Of a stretch of 64,000 nt of DNA, positions 10,721 through 20,976 are shown one piece after another; position 1 is the first letter of the stretch, and each line of letters starts with the position of its first letter. A program made the position numbers and the translations under genes. The DNA is from Rhodoferax ferrireducens (GTDB taxonomy: Bacteria; Pseudomonadota; Gammaproteobacteria; Burkholderiales; Burkholderiaceae_C): assembly GCA_002083775.1 (NCBI GenBank), contig MTEI01000004.1, positions 62,001-126,000 of the forward strand. The letters are read 5' to 3'. The notes beneath the pieces are model-generated. The model made no database searches. It saw nothing but the letters and a program-made list of their open reading frames with translations, and was not told the origin of the DNA.

Positions 10721-10770
10721 AAAATCAGCTCCTAGCCTTTACTAAATAAAGGCTGAAAGCTATCCAAATT
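10721..10770 (+). repeat. Interspersed repeat, copy 3 (between permease and kinase genes)
   Basis: The plus strand reads AAAATCAGCTCCTAGCC, TTTACTAAATAAAGGC, TGAAAGCTATCCAAATT. The central arms CTAGCCTTTA and TAAAGGCTGA are complementary apart from small mismatches. It lies in the gap downstream of the FtsX-type permease gene. Confidence 0.85.
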
Positions 10771-10789
10771 ATAGTGATTTAAAGGATGA

Positions 10790-13309
10790 CTACTGCGCCG
10801 CCTGCCGCAGCGTCTGCACCACCGGACGGCGCAACACGTCACGCAGGCCCCACCAACCAGCCGCCAGCGCCAGTGCCGCTCCCGCCAGAGAGCCCAGCAA
10901 CGGCACCCACAGCGACACCGACCAGGCGAAACCAAACACATACTTGGCCAGCGCCCAGCCCACCGCACTGGCCACCACCGAGGCTAAGAACCCGGCCAGT
11001 GCGCCCACGCCGGCCAACTCAATGCGCTGCACCTGGCGTAGCAGCTTCTGACCGGCACCCACGGCGCGCATGATGGCAAATTCCCGCGCCCGTTCTTCGC
11101 GCGTGGCCGTCACCGCCGCAAACAGCACCACCAGCCCGGCGGCCAGCGTGAAGGCAAACAAAAACTCCACTGCCGCACTCACTTGGTCCAGCACTTTCTG
11201 GATTTGCGCGATGGTGGCCGCAGTGTTGATGCTGGTGATGTTGGGAAACTGGCGCACCAGCGCGTTGTCAAAGCCTGGCTGCGCGGGTGCCCGAAACGCG
11301 CTCAAGTAAGTCGCAGGCACGTCGTTCAGTTGCGCCACCGGGTACATGGCGAAGAAGTTGGCGCGCATGGAACCCCAGTCCACCTTGCGCAGCGAGGTAA
11401 TTTTGGAGGTGAGCTTGGTGCCGCCAATGTCAAAGGTCAGCGTGTCACCCAAAGACAGCCCCAACGTCTGGGCAATGCCTTCCTCAATGCTGATGGCACC
11501 AGCCTCATCGGGCTGCCAGCGCCCGGCCACGGTTTCGTTTTGCTGCGGTAGCTGCGCGCTGTGCGACAGATTGAACTCGCGGTCCACCAGGCGGCGGGCG
11601 CGGTCTTCGGTGTAGTCGTCTGGCCCGACCTCGCGCTCGTTGATGGCCACCAGCCGCCCGCGAATCATCGGGAAGAAGTCAAATTGGGCCACGCCAGCGT
11701 CTTTCAGCACCTGGGTGAACACCGGGCCCTGCTCAGCTGTGATGTTGATGACAAAGCGGTTCGGTGCGTCCTGCGGCGAGGCTTGCCGCCAGCTGGCGAT
11801 CAAATCGGTGCGCAGCAGCACCAGCAACACCAGCGCCAGCAGGCCCACCGCCAGGCTGCTGACCTGCACCACCGCAAAAGCCGGCCGTGCCGAGATCTGC
11901 CGCGTGGCCAGCACCAGCGCGGTGGGTGCGGTGCTGTCATTGACGCTTAGGCGCAGCAGCTTGACCGCCACCCAGCTCAACGCGGCAAACAGCAGCGTGG
12001 CCCCGGCAAAACCACCGACCGCGATCAGGCCCAGCTTGAGGTCGCTGCTGGCCGCCATCAACAGGGCGGCAAAACCCACAATGCCAAGGCCCAGCACGGT
12101 GGCTGAAGCCGGTTTGAGCCCGCCTACATCACGCCGGATCACCCGCAGCGGCGGCACCTGCGCCAGTTGCAGCACCGGTGGCAGCCCGAAAGCGGTGAGC
12201 AAGGTGAGACCCATGCCCATGCCAAACAGCACCGGCCAAATGGAAGGCGTGGGCAGGCTGGTGGTCACCAGCCCAGCCAGCAGCGCCACAAACCCCAGGT
12301 GCACGGCGTAACCCAGCAGCACGCCCAGCGCACTGGCCAGCAGGCCCACCAACAAAAACTCCAGGCTGTAAGCGGCGGCGATCTTGCGCTGGGGCAGGCC
12401 CAGTACGCGCAGCATGGCGCAGTCGTCCAGGTGGCTGGCAGCAAAACCACGCGCCGCCAGCGCCACCGCCACCGCGCTCAGCAGCGCCGCCAGCAGCGCC
12501 ACCAGGTTCAGAAACTTCTCGGCACGTTCGAGCGTGGTGCTCAGCTCAGGGCGCCCGCCCTGCAGCGCATCCACCCGCAGGCCACGCACATTGCGCTGCA
12601 GCACCTGCGTTTGCGCCCAGTCCACAAACACCTCGACCTTGGGGTCGGGCCCGGCCACCAGCAGCCGGTAGGTCAGGCGGCTGGCGGGCTGCACCAGACC
12701 GGTGGCCGCCAGATCGGCCTGATGAACCATCACACGCGGAGAAAAGCTCATAAAGCCCGAGCCACGGTCGGGCTCGGTGACGATGATGCGGGTCACGCGC
12801 AGGGCGCTGTCGCCCAGCAGCAGCGTGTCGCCCATCTGCAAGCCCAGGCTTTCCAGCACGCCGGGGTCGACCCAGGCCTCGCCCGGGGCGGGAATATCAC
12901 GCGTGAGCGCATCTGGCGCGCCCGGGCCCGCGCTGATGCGCAGGCTGCCGCGCAACGGGTAACCAGCTTCCACCGCTTTCAGCGCCACCAGTTTGGTTTG
13001 CCCACCTTGCGCCTCTGGCGCACGCGCCATGGTCGGAAAACTCAGCGTCTGGCTGCGTTGCAGGCCCAGTTCGCGCACCTGCGCCAGAAACGCTGCCGGA
13101 ATCGGGTTGTCACTGACCACCGCCGCGTCACCACCGAGCAACTGGCGCGCATCACGCTCCAGGCCGCCTTTGAGCCGGTCGGCAAAAAAGCCCACCGCCG
13201 TGAGTGCCGCCACCGCCAAGGCCACCGCCACAATCAGTAAACGCAACTCGCCAGCGCGCAAGTCGCGCGCCAAAGACCGCCAACCCAAGGTAAAAAATGA
13301 AATTGTCAT
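10790..13309 (-). CDS. FtsX-family ABC transporter permease (YbbP-like)
   Basis: An 839-residue inner-membrane protein with the MacB/FtsX layout. One N-terminal transmembrane helix (residues about 20-45) and a large periplasmic region are followed by helices near 260-400, a second periplasmic domain, and three C-terminal helices. The opening resembles E. coli YbbP. These permeases usually work with a YbbA-type ATPase in export or lipoprotein handling, but no ATPase gene is adjacent here, which is unusual. The ATG at 13309 gives the family's usual N-terminus. The substrate is unknown. Confidence 0.85.
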   Translation of the reverse strand: MTISFFTLGWRSLARDLRAGELRLLIVAVALAVAALTAVGFFADRLKGGLERDARQLLGGDAAVVSDNPIPAAFLAQVRELGLQRSQTLSFPTMARAPEAQGGQTKLVALKAVEAGYPLRGSLRISAGPGAPDALTRDIPAPGEAWVDPGVLESLGLQMGDTLLLGDSALRVTRIIVTEPDRGSGFMSFSPRVMVHQADLAATGLVQPASRLTYRLLVAGPDPKVEVFVDWAQTQVLQRNVRGLRVDALQGGRPELSTTLERAEKFLNLVALLAALLSAVAVALAARGFAASHLDDCAMLRVLGLPQRKIAAAYSLEFLLVGLLASALGVLLGYAVHLGFVALLAGLVTTSLPTPSIWPVLFGMGMGLTLLTAFGLPPVLQLAQVPPLRVIRRDVGGLKPASATVLGLGIVGFAALLMAASSDLKLGLIAVGGFAGATLLFAALSWVAVKLLRLSVNDSTAPTALVLATRQISARPAFAVVQVSSLAVGLLALVLLVLLRTDLIASWRQASPQDAPNRFVINITAEQGPVFTQVLKDAGVAQFDFFPMIRGRLVAINEREVGPDDYTEDRARRLVDREFNLSHSAQLPQQNETVAGRWQPDEAGAISIEEGIAQTLGLSLGDTLTFDIGGTKLTSKITSLRKVDWGSMRANFFAMYPVAQLNDVPATYLSAFRAPAQPGFDNALVRQFPNITSINTAATIAQIQKVLDQVSAAVEFLFAFTLAAGLVVLFAAVTATREERAREFAIMRAVGAGQKLLRQVQRIELAGVGALAGFLASVVASAVGWALAKYVFGFAWSVSLWVPLLGSLAGAALALAAGWWGLRDVLRRPVVQTLRQAAQ

Positions 13310-13393
13310 GGCTGGAAGATACCGCAGTCAGCCCGGGCAGCCGGGATGCGGCCCAGCTTCACCCCAAGGCATCAGGTGCCAAAGCGGGCGAAA

Positions 13394-15259
13394 TCAGGCC
13401 AATTGGTAGCGGTTTTTGCCCGACAACTTGGCTTGGTACATCGCCAGATCCGCTTGGCGCAGCAGGTCATCCGCGCCGCATCCACCATCCGCCTGGCGGT
13501 AAAAACTCGCGCCAATGCTGGCGCTCACCTGCACCACATGGCCTTGCAACTGAATGGGCTGGGCAGCCATCTCCAGCAGGCGCTTGAGGGTCGGCTCGGC
13601 ATCGGCTGCTGCGTTCAGATCTGGCAGCAAGGCCACAAACTCGTCGCCGCCATGGCGGGCCAATGTGTCGCTTTCGCGCAAGGCGGCGCGCATGCGGCCC
13701 GACAGGGTGACCAGCACCAGGTCACCCGCCTCGTGGCCATAGGTGTCGTTGATGGCTTTGAAGCCGTCCAGGTCGATAAACACCACCGCCAGAAACTGCT
13801 GGCGGCGCTGGGCCTGCACCATCGCCTGGTTCAGGCGGTCAGCCAGCAACAACCGGTTGGGCAAATTGGTCAGCGCGTCGAAACGGGCGGTGTGCTCCAG
13901 CTCGAACTGCTGCTTCTTGGCGTCGGTGATGTTGCTGAACACCGCCACATATTGTTGAACCTGACCGTGCGAATCCGGCACGGCGCTGATGGTCAGCTTT
14001 TCGGCAAACACTTCACCGTCTTTGCGGCGGTTCCAGATTTCGCCGCGCCACTGGCCAGTGCTCAGCAGTTCGTGCCACATGGCGGTGTAAAAAGCCTTGT
14101 CCTGGTGCCCGGAGTTCAAAAAGCGCGGGTTCTTGCCTAACACCTCGTCGCGGCCGTAGCCGGTGATCTGGGTGAAGGCGTCGTTGACATCGATGATGCT
14201 GGCGTCGGCCTGGGTGATGACAATGCCCTCGCGGATATTGGTAAACACACACGCCGCGTTGATGCGCTGCAGCCGCGCTGACTCGGCGCGCTGCGCCTGC
14301 AGCAACAGCTGGCGGCGGTAAAACCCGATGGCCAGCGCACTCAGGGCCAGCAGCACCGGCACCAGCACGGCCAGCACGGTTTTGACCTCGGTCGCCCAGC
14401 GCTTCAGGGCCACATCGCGGCGCAGGTGGGTGACCACCACAAAGGGGTACAGGCTTGACACCCGAAAAGCCGTCAGCGCCGGTTGCCCCAGGACACCGTC
14501 GTCTTCAAACTGGCCAAATTCACGCTCCTGTATCCGCACCGCAAAAGCCATGCTGTACAGCGCCTGACCCAGGTCTGCACCCGGGTCCGTGGCCAGCAGG
14601 CGCGAGCCGTCCAGGCGCAGCACCTCGGCCATGCCCACCTGAAAATCCAGCTGTTGCGACATCAGGTTGACCAAATAATCCGGGTTCAACGCCGCCAGCA
14701 GGCGCAGCCTGCCAGAGTCGTCCTGCAGCGGCAGGGTCACTGGTATCAGGCTGTTGGCCGCGCCCTGCTCCTGCCCGAGGCGCAGCAGTTCCCCCTGGGC
14801 AAAGTCACGCCCGATCCAGGGTGAACCCAGGCGCAACACGGTTTGCAGACCCTGATTGAGTGGCAGGTAGTCACCGGTGGGCACCTCGCGCCCGACATTG
14901 GCCGGGTTGGAACTGGCCACGATACGGTCTTGCCCGTCGATCAGCGACAGCGAGCGCAGGTGGGGTGAGCCGCGCAACATGCGCTGAAAGTCCGCCTCGA
15001 CCGCGCGCCAATCGGTGACCGGGGTGCCACTTGCCAAAGCCTGCACCCGCAACTGTGTGGCTGCCTGGCCAGTAGCATTCAGGCTTTGGGTAAGGCTGCT
15101 CTCGAAACTGCGCGCCATCAGGGCGGCTGCCTGAAAACTGCCCGCCACCACCTCAGCGCGCAGCGCCCACAAGGCATAGCTGGCCAAGCCCGAGACCGCC
15201 AGCACAAACGCAGCCAAAGCCAGCAAGAAATGGCGCCAGCGGCGCTGGTCACCCGCCAT
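13394..15259 (-). CDS. Membrane diguanylate cyclase with periplasmic sensor, PAS and GGDEF domains
   Basis: The 621-residue protein makes cyclic di-GMP from two GTP. A transmembrane helix at residues 9-31 is followed by a Cache-like periplasmic sensor to about 285 and a second helix near 290-312. A PAS domain follows (I-T-Q-A-D-A-S-I-I-D-V-N-D-A-F, about 345-360, with the PAS tail T-D-A-K-K), then GGDEF. The active-site G-G-D-E-F is intact and an inhibitory R-E-S-D lies five residues before it, so product feedback is expected. It overlaps the upstream binding-protein gene by one base (TGATG), pointing to tight translational coupling. Confidence 0.93.
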   Translation of the reverse strand: MAGDQRRWRHFLLALAAFVLAVSGLASYALWALRAEVVAGSFQAAALMARSFESSLTQSLNATGQAATQLRVQALASGTPVTDWRAVEADFQRMLRGSPHLRSLSLIDGQDRIVASSNPANVGREVPTGDYLPLNQGLQTVLRLGSPWIGRDFAQGELLRLGQEQGAANSLIPVTLPLQDDSGRLRLLAALNPDYLVNLMSQQLDFQVGMAEVLRLDGSRLLATDPGADLGQALYSMAFAVRIQEREFGQFEDDGVLGQPALTAFRVSSLYPFVVVTHLRRDVALKRWATEVKTVLAVLVPVLLALSALAIGFYRRQLLLQAQRAESARLQRINAACVFTNIREGIVITQADASIIDVNDAFTQITGYGRDEVLGKNPRFLNSGHQDKAFYTAMWHELLSTGQWRGEIWNRRKDGEVFAEKLTISAVPDSHGQVQQYVAVFSNITDAKKQQFELEHTARFDALTNLPNRLLLADRLNQAMVQAQRRQQFLAVVFIDLDGFKAINDTYGHEAGDLVLVTLSGRMRAALRESDTLARHGGDEFVALLPDLNAAADAEPTLKRLLEMAAQPIQLQGHVVQVSASIGASFYRQADGGCGADDLLRQADLAMYQAKLSGKNRYQLA

Positions 15260-16104
15260 CAGCGGACCACGATGGGCTCCAGCCGGTAGCGTTTGGCCGC
15301 ATCGACCAAGCGGCCATCACGCTTGATGTCTGCCACAAACTTGTCCAGCCGCGCATGCCAGGCATCGTCACCCGGTGCCATGGCGTACCCATAAGGTGTG
15401 ACGTGGTAGGTGCTGTCGGGCGCCACCAGCCGCGCCCAGTCGGCATTGGCCAGAAAGCGCTGGCTGTAGGGGTAATCGGTCATGAACACATCAGCGCGGC
15501 CAGCCTGCACCTCTTGCTCCCGGGCAAAAGGGGTGTTGAGCACCAGCAGCTGGGCGTTTTTGAGCTTGGCTTTCATGATGGGCTCATGCAGCGTGCCTTG
15601 GGCCACCGCCACCACCGTGCCCACCTGGTCGATGTCCGCCCAGCTGCGAATACGCCGGTTGGTTTTGGAGGTGACCGCAAAAATGTCGCTGGCCAAATGC
15701 GGTTCGGTAAAACGCAGGCGCTTTTGCCGCTCCGGGTTGATGCCCACCGCAAACATGGCCACGTCACAATGGTCTTGCAGCAGGTCGTCCGCCAGGCGGG
15801 CAAAGGAACTGTCAACAAAATCCACTGTTACGCCGAGGTCTTTGCCCAGCTCTTGCGCCAGCTCGATGTCGATGCCCGAGAGCTGCAAGGTCTTGGGGTT
15901 GCGGTAAGTGATGCTGTAGTAATCGGGCCAGATGCAGACCCGCAGACTCTGCGCCGCCTGAACCCGCTGCAGCCGGTTCACGACCGCAGCGCCAGGAGAT
16001 GCACCCGGCGTAGTCGCGATCGGCGGGCTGGGGGGTTGAGCCAACGCAGACAGGCTCAGAAAAAAACCAAAAAGACCAAGCAGATAGGGATGACGACGCT
16101 TCAC
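15259..16104 (-). CDS. Periplasmic amino-acid-type solute-binding protein (SBP_bac_3)
   Basis: A 281-residue protein of the family 3 binding proteins, with L-R-V-C-I-W-P-D-Y-Y, a G-I-D-I-E-L-A-Q-E-L helix and the R-L-R-F-T-E-P-H block. The start is inferred as the GTG at 16104 because it yields a clean signal peptide (MKRRHPYLLGLFGFFLSLSA, cleaved after A-L-A). A TTG at 16167 would add 21 residues without one. No permease or ATPase gene is adjacent. Instead it is coupled to the diguanylate cyclase downstream, so it more likely presents a ligand to that sensor than feeds a transporter. That role is inference. Confidence 0.85.
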   Translation of the reverse strand: MKRRHPYLLGLFGFFLSLSALAQPPSPPIATTPGASPGAAVVNRLQRVQAAQSLRVCIWPDYYSITYRNPKTLQLSGIDIELAQELGKDLGVTVDFVDSSFARLADDLLQDHCDVAMFAVGINPERQKRLRFTEPHLASDIFAVTSKTNRRIRSWADIDQVGTVVAVAQGTLHEPIMKAKLKNAQLLVLNTPFAREQEVQAGRADVFMTDYPYSQRFLANADWARLVAPDSTYHVTPYGYAMAPGDDAWHARLDKFVADIKRDGRLVDAAKRYRLEPIVVR

Positions 16105-16228
16105 GATAGGATGCTTGTTTGAATGGTTGACGCTTATGCCATCAGACCATTCTGCCACGGGGCGCAACGCGATTTACACGCAAAAGCACAGACCTCACCG
16201 GCACCAGCGGCCAGGTGCGGCAAACGCA

Positions 16229-17320
16229 TCAGGTGTTTTGCGAGATCTTGATGGACGGGAATTTGCTGGAAAAGTCTTTGTTTTTGGCGGCAATGGCCAA
16301 CGCCACCTTGCGCGCCACCGCCTTGTACAGGCCCGAGACTTCACTGTCGGGGTCCGCTACCACCGGAGGTTTGCCGCTGTCGGACTGCAAGCGGATATGC
16401 ATCGCCAGCGGCAGCGCACCCAGGTAATCCATGTTGTAGTCCGCCGCCATTTTTTTGCCGCCATCGGCACCAAAAATCGCCTCCACATGGCCGCAGTTGC
16501 TGCACACATGGGCAGCCATGTTTTCCACAATGCCCAGAATCGGCACGCCAACTTTCTCAAACATCTTGATGCCTTTGCGGGCATCGAGCAGGGCAATGTC
16601 TTGCGGGGTGGTCACGATCACCGCACCAGTGAGTGGCACTTTTTGCGACAGGGTGAGCTGAATGTCACCGGTGCCGGGGGGCATGTCCACAATCAGGTAA
16701 TCCAGGTCGTTCCAGTTGGTCTGGCGCAGCAACTGCTCCAGCGCCTGAGTGGCCATCGGGCCGCGCCAGATCATGGCTTCGTCTTGCGGCACCAGCAGGC
16801 CGATCGACATCACCTGCACACCGTAGTTTTCCAGCGGGTCCATGGTCTGGCCGTCGGTGCTCTCGGGTTTGCCGTCAATGCCCATCATCATCGGGATGCT
16901 CGGGCCGTAGATGTCGGCGTCGAGCAGGCCCACGCGGGCGCCCTCGGCGGCGAGCGCCAGCGCCAGGTTCACCGCAGTGGTGCTTTTGCCCACCCCACCC
17001 TTACCGGAGGCTACCGCCACAATGTTTTTCACCTTGGGCAGCAGCTGCACACCACGCTGCACCGCGTGCGCCGTGATTTTGGTGGTGACATTGACCGACA
17101 CGTTGGCCGCTGGGACCACGCCTTTGACGGCGGCAATCAGGTCTTTGCGAAAGCCGGCGATCTGGCTTTTGGCCGGGTAGCCCAGCTCCACATCAAAAGC
17201 GACATCGCCCTCGCTCACGGTCAGGTTCTTGATGGCTTTGCTCGTCACAAAGTCGCGCCCGGTGTTGGGGTCGATCACGCTTTTCAGCGCTTCCAGGATG
17301 GTTGGTTCAGTCACAGTCAT
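16229..17320 (-). CDS. apbC: Iron-sulfur cluster carrier ATPase, Mrp/ApbC family
   Basis: A 363-residue protein that loads Fe-S clusters onto apoproteins. The N-terminal MIP18/DUF59 domain covers about residues 1-90. The deviant Walker A G-K-G-G-V-G-K-S-T is near residue 105 with the D-A-D-I-Y-G-P-S-I-P switch after it. The cluster-binding C-x-x-C is seen in H-V-C-S-N-C-G near residue 275. The start at 17320 is set by GGAG 8 bases upstream; a longer frame runs antisense into the patatin gene and is rejected. It is divergent from that gene across 140 bases. Confidence 0.95.
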   Translation of the reverse strand: MTVTEPTILEALKSVIDPNTGRDFVTSKAIKNLTVSEGDVAFDVELGYPAKSQIAGFRKDLIAAVKGVVPAANVSVNVTTKITAHAVQRGVQLLPKVKNIVAVASGKGGVGKSTTAVNLALALAAEGARVGLLDADIYGPSIPMMMGIDGKPESTDGQTMDPLENYGVQVMSIGLLVPQDEAMIWRGPMATQALEQLLRQTNWNDLDYLIVDMPPGTGDIQLTLSQKVPLTGAVIVTTPQDIALLDARKGIKMFEKVGVPILGIVENMAAHVCSNCGHVEAIFGADGGKKMAADYNMDYLGALPLAMHIRLQSDSGKPPVVADPDSEVSGLYKAVARKVALAIAAKNKDFSSKFPSIKISQNT

Positions 17321-17460
17321 GGGTTTCTCCGAAAACGTCGAGTCTAGCCAACAGGCAATGGCCCTTTCAGAGGTGCCGTGAATCAGGGTTTTCCCGCGCA
17401 GTTTGGCGGCAGAGGCGATTTGGTGCCGTGCATTGGGGCTGAGCTGTTGATAATCCAGCC

Positions 17461-18777
17461 ATGCCGCTTTACCCCGCCTCCCCCAGCTCCGCACCGCCAG
17501 CTGCTGAAACCGCCGCCGCCTTGATGCTTTCAGGTGGCGGTGCCCGCGCTGCCTACCAGGTGGGTGTGCTGGAAGCCATCTCGGAGCTGCGCCAGACCTG
17601 TGGCGCACAGAACCAGCCCAACCCGTTCCCGATTATCAGCGGCACCTCGGCCGGGGCCATCAATGCAGCATCTCTGGCTTGCGGCGCTGACCAATTTGAC
17701 CAAGCCGTGCGGCGCATTTCCAACGTCTGGCGCAACTTTCACGCCGAGCAGGTGTACCGGGCGGACTCGGTGAGCATGCTGCGATCGGGCGCCACGTGGA
17801 TGACGCTGCTGTCCATGGGCTGGCTGATTGCCAAGTGGCGCCGTGTCAAGCCCAAGTCGCTGCTGGACAACAGCCCGCTGGCAGAACTGCTGCGCAAAAT
17901 GGTGCCACTGGACCGCATTCCGATGCTGATCCGCGACGGGCACCTGCAGGCGCTGGCAGTCACCGCATCCAGCTACACCTCGGGCGAACATTTCACCTTT
18001 TATGAGGGCGACAAGCGCCTGCTGCCATGGACGCGTTCGCAACGGCGCGGCCTGCGCGACAAGATCACCTATGAGCATCTGCTGGCATCCAGCGCCATTC
18101 CTTTCGTCTTTCCGGCCATGCCGCTGCATGTGGACGGTGAGACGGCCTATTACGGCGACGGCTCCATGCGCCAGTCGGCCCCGATTGCGCCCGCCATCCA
18201 TTTGGGCGCGCAGCGCATCTGCGTGATTGGCGCCGGGCGCGAGCATCGGGCCCAAAAACCTGGCAGCGTGGGCGCGGCGGGCAGTTACCCGAGCCTGGCG
18301 CAAATCGCCGGGCATGCGCTGGCGAATATTTTTCTGGATGCGTTGTCGGTGGACGTGGAGCGCATTCGCCGCATCAACCAGACGCTGAGCCTGGTGCCAC
18401 CCGACATGCGTTCCGCCAGCAACCTGCGCCCGGTGGACCTGCTGCTGATTTCACCGTCCGAGCAACTGGACGTGATTGCCGCCAAACACGTGCACGAGCT
18501 GCCATCAGCGGTGCGACGCGTGCTGGGCAGCCTGGGTGTATCGTCACAAACCTCCGACGAACGCGGTGCCCCGCTGGCCAGTTACCTGCTGTTCGAGACG
18601 GGTTATACCGGTGAACTGATGGCGCTGGGCCACAAAGACGCCATGCGCCAACGTGCGGAAATCTGTGCCTTTTTTGACTGGACCGATCCCGAGGCGGCGT
18701 CCACACCTGACCAAGGCAGCACCTTGCCGACACCGCATTACCCTGAACGCCGCCGCGACCCGCTGCGCCTGCGCTAA
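17461..18777 (+). CDS. Patatin-like phospholipase
   Basis: A 438-residue serine acyl hydrolase. The oxyanion-hole loop G-G-G-A-R-A is at residues 25-30, the nucleophile motif G-T-S-A-G at 61-65 (S63), and the catalytic aspartate in Y-Y-G-D-G-S (D233), completing the Ser-Asp dyad. There is no signal peptide, so it is likely cytoplasmic or membrane-associated. Residues after about 390 form a low-complexity, proline- and charge-rich tail. It is followed 71 bases later by metG on the same strand. Confidence 0.9.
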   Translation: MPLYPASPSSAPPAAETAAALMLSGGGARAAYQVGVLEAISELRQTCGAQNQPNPFPIISGTSAGAINAASLACGADQFDQAVRRISNVWRNFHAEQVYRADSVSMLRSGATWMTLLSMGWLIAKWRRVKPKSLLDNSPLAELLRKMVPLDRIPMLIRDGHLQALAVTASSYTSGEHFTFYEGDKRLLPWTRSQRRGLRDKITYEHLLASSAIPFVFPAMPLHVDGETAYYGDGSMRQSAPIAPAIHLGAQRICVIGAGREHRAQKPGSVGAAGSYPSLAQIAGHALANIFLDALSVDVERIRRINQTLSLVPPDMRSASNLRPVDLLLISPSEQLDVIAAKHVHELPSAVRRVLGSLGVSSQTSDERGAPLASYLLFETGYTGELMALGHKDAMRQRAEICAFFDWTDPEAASTPDQGSTLPTPHYPERRRDPLRLR

Positions 18778-18848
18778 TCGCCCCGGTTGGCACGCCAGGC
18801 GTGGCTTGCCCGACTAAAATGGTGGGCTGTTTCAGAAAGACCCGCCCC

Positions 18849-20963
18849 ATGCCCCGCCAACTCTTCGTCACCACCGCCCTGCCCTACGCCAACGGCAACT
18901 TTCATGTGGGCCACATCATGGAGTACATCCAGGCCGACATCTGGGTACGTTACCAGCGCATGATGGGTAACGCGGTCGATTTTGTTTGCGCTGACGACAC
19001 CCATGGCGCGCCGATCATGATAGCGGCTGAAAAGGCCGGTGTCACGCCGCAGCAATTTGTGGCCAACATCGCCGCGGGCCGCAAGCAATACCTGGACGGT
19101 TTTCACATTGCATTCGACAACTGGCACAGCACCGACGCGCCGGAAAACCACGAACTGGCCCAAGCCATCTACCGCGACCTGCGTGACAACCCCGACGGTT
19201 CGTTGATCGAAACCCGCACCATCGAGCAGTTTTTCGACCCCGAGAAAAACATGTTCCTGCCGGACCGTTTCATCAAAGGCGAGTGCCCACGCTGCCACGC
19301 CAAGGACCAGTACGGCGACAACTGCGAAAACTGCGGCGCGGTGTATGCTCCCACCGACCTGATCAACCCCTACTCGGCGCTGTCAGGTGCCAAGCCACAG
19401 CTCAAAAGTTCGGAGCATTTCTTCTTTAAGCTGTCGGACCCGCGCTGTGTGGCGTTTTTGGAAAGCTGGACGCAAGACGGCAAGCTGCAACCCGAGGTGG
19501 CCAATAAGATCAAGGAATGGTTCAGCGTGCGCACCAACCCGGACGGCTCCAAGAGCGAAGGCCTGGGTGACTGGGACATCAGCCGTGACGCGCCCTACTT
19601 TGGCATCGAGATTCCCGATGCACCGGGCAAGTATTTCTACGTCTGGCTGGACGCACCGATTGGTTACCTGGCCTCGCTGAAAAACCTGCTGGGCAAACGC
19701 GGCCTGGACTATGAGGCCTACATGGCCAACCCCGAGCTGGAGCAGGTCCATTTCATCGGCAAGGACATCGTCACCTTTCATACCCTGTTCTTTCCCGCCT
19801 GCCTGCATTTCAGTGGACGCAAGGAGCCCAACAACGTGTTTGTGCACGGCTTTCTGACCGTGAACAACGGCGAAAAGATGAGCAAAAGCCGTGGCACCGG
19901 GCTGGACCCGCTCAAATACCTGAGCTTAGGCATGAACCCCGAGTGGCTGCGCTACTACCTGGCCGCCAAGCTGAGCGCCCGCAACGAAGACATCGACTTC
20001 AACGCTGACGACTTCATGGCCCGCGTCAACAGCGACCTGATCGGCAAGTTTGTCAACATTGCGTCACGTGCGGCAGGTTTCCTGAGCAAACGTTTTGAAG
20101 GCAAACTGGGTAACGTACCGGAAGACGGCGCAGCCTTGTTGCATCAATTACGCATCGAACGCGGCAGCATCGAGCGTCTTTACGAAGAGCGCGAATACGC
20201 CAAGGCGCTGCGTGAAACCATGCTGCTCGCGGACCGCGTGAACGCCTATGTGGATGCCAACAAACCCTGGGATCTGGCCAAACAGCCTGGGCAAGAGGCG
20301 CGCCTGCAAGGGGTGTGCACGGTGTGTATCAAGGCGTTTCGTATCCTCACCTGCTACCTCAAACCCGTCTTGCCCGAGCTGGCAACCCAGGTGGAAACCT
20401 TTCTGAACATTCCACCACTGAGCTTCAACAACGTGGGCGAACCCCTGCAAACTGGCCACGTCATCGGCACCTACCAGCATCTGATGCAGCGTGTCGATAT
20501 CAAACAACTTGAAGCACTTTTTGAGCCTCCAGACCTTATGGAAAAAGGGCAAGTAGCTACTGAAACTGTAGTCAACAAGCTACCGGGTGGCGAGACCATC
20601 GCACCGACCATCAGCATCGACGACTTTGCCAAAGTTGATTTGCGCATCGCCAAAATCGTGGCCTGCCAGGCGGTGGCGGGTTCCACCAAGCTGCTGCAAC
20701 TGACCCTGGACGCGGGTGAAACCGACGAGGCTGGCCAGCCCACCACGCGCAACGTGTTCAGTGGCATTGCCAGCTGTTACAAGCCAGAAGACCTGACCGG
20801 AAAACTCACCGTGCTGGTGGCCAACCTGGCACCGCGAAAGATGAAGTTTGGCGTGAGTGACGGCATGGTGTTGGCCGCCAGCCACGCCGACGAGAAGGCG
20901 CAACCCGGCATTTACGTGCTGGAACCTTTCCCCGGTGCGCAGCCGGGTATGCGCATCCACTGA
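18849..20963 (+). CDS. metG: Methionyl-tRNA synthetase with C-terminal tRNA-binding domain
   Basis: A 704-residue class I synthetase charging tRNA-Met. The HIGH box is [10 protein letters not shown] (residues 13-22). The zinc knuckle uses C146, C149, C159 and C162. The KMSKS loop is at 343-347. The C-terminal EMAP/Trbp111-type tRNA-binding and dimer domain runs from about residue 598. Residues about 557-573, in the linker between the anticodon-binding domain and that C-terminal domain, are encoded by an in-frame copy of the interspersed repeat. The start is the ATG at 18849; the frame extends upstream but family members begin at [16 protein letters not shown]. Confidence 0.97.
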   Translation: MPRQLFVTTALPYANGNFHVGHIMEYIQADIWVRYQRMMGNAVDFVCADDTHGAPIMIAAEKAGVTPQQFVANIAAGRKQYLDGFHIAFDNWHSTDAPENHELAQAIYRDLRDNPDGSLIETRTIEQFFDPEKNMFLPDRFIKGECPRCHAKDQYGDNCENCGAVYAPTDLINPYSALSGAKPQLKSSEHFFFKLSDPRCVAFLESWTQDGKLQPEVANKIKEWFSVRTNPDGSKSEGLGDWDISRDAPYFGIEIPDAPGKYFYVWLDAPIGYLASLKNLLGKRGLDYEAYMANPELEQVHFIGKDIVTFHTLFFPACLHFSGRKEPNNVFVHGFLTVNNGEKMSKSRGTGLDPLKYLSLGMNPEWLRYYLAAKLSARNEDIDFNADDFMARVNSDLIGKFVNIASRAAGFLSKRFEGKLGNVPEDGAALLHQLRIERGSIERLYEEREYAKALRETMLLADRVNAYVDANKPWDLAKQPGQEARLQGVCTVCIKAFRILTCYLKPVLPELATQVETFLNIPPLSFNNVGEPLQTGHVIGTYQHLMQRVDIKQLEALFEPPDLMEKGQVATETVVNKLPGGETIAPTISIDDFAKVDLRIAKIVACQAVAGSTKLLQLTLDAGETDEAGQPTTRNVFSGIASCYKPEDLTGKLTVLVANLAPRKMKFGVSDGMVLAASHADEKAQPGIYVLEPFPGAQPGMRIH
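20518..20567 (+). repeat. Interspersed repeat, copy 4 (inside metG)
   Basis: The plus strand reads TTTTTGAGCCTCCAGACC, TTATGGAAAAAGGGCA, AGTAGCTACTGAAACT. It is translated in frame as [16 protein letters not shown], in the flexible linker before the tRNA-binding domain. Confidence 0.85.
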
Positions 20964-20976
20964 GCCTGCGGGCCAC

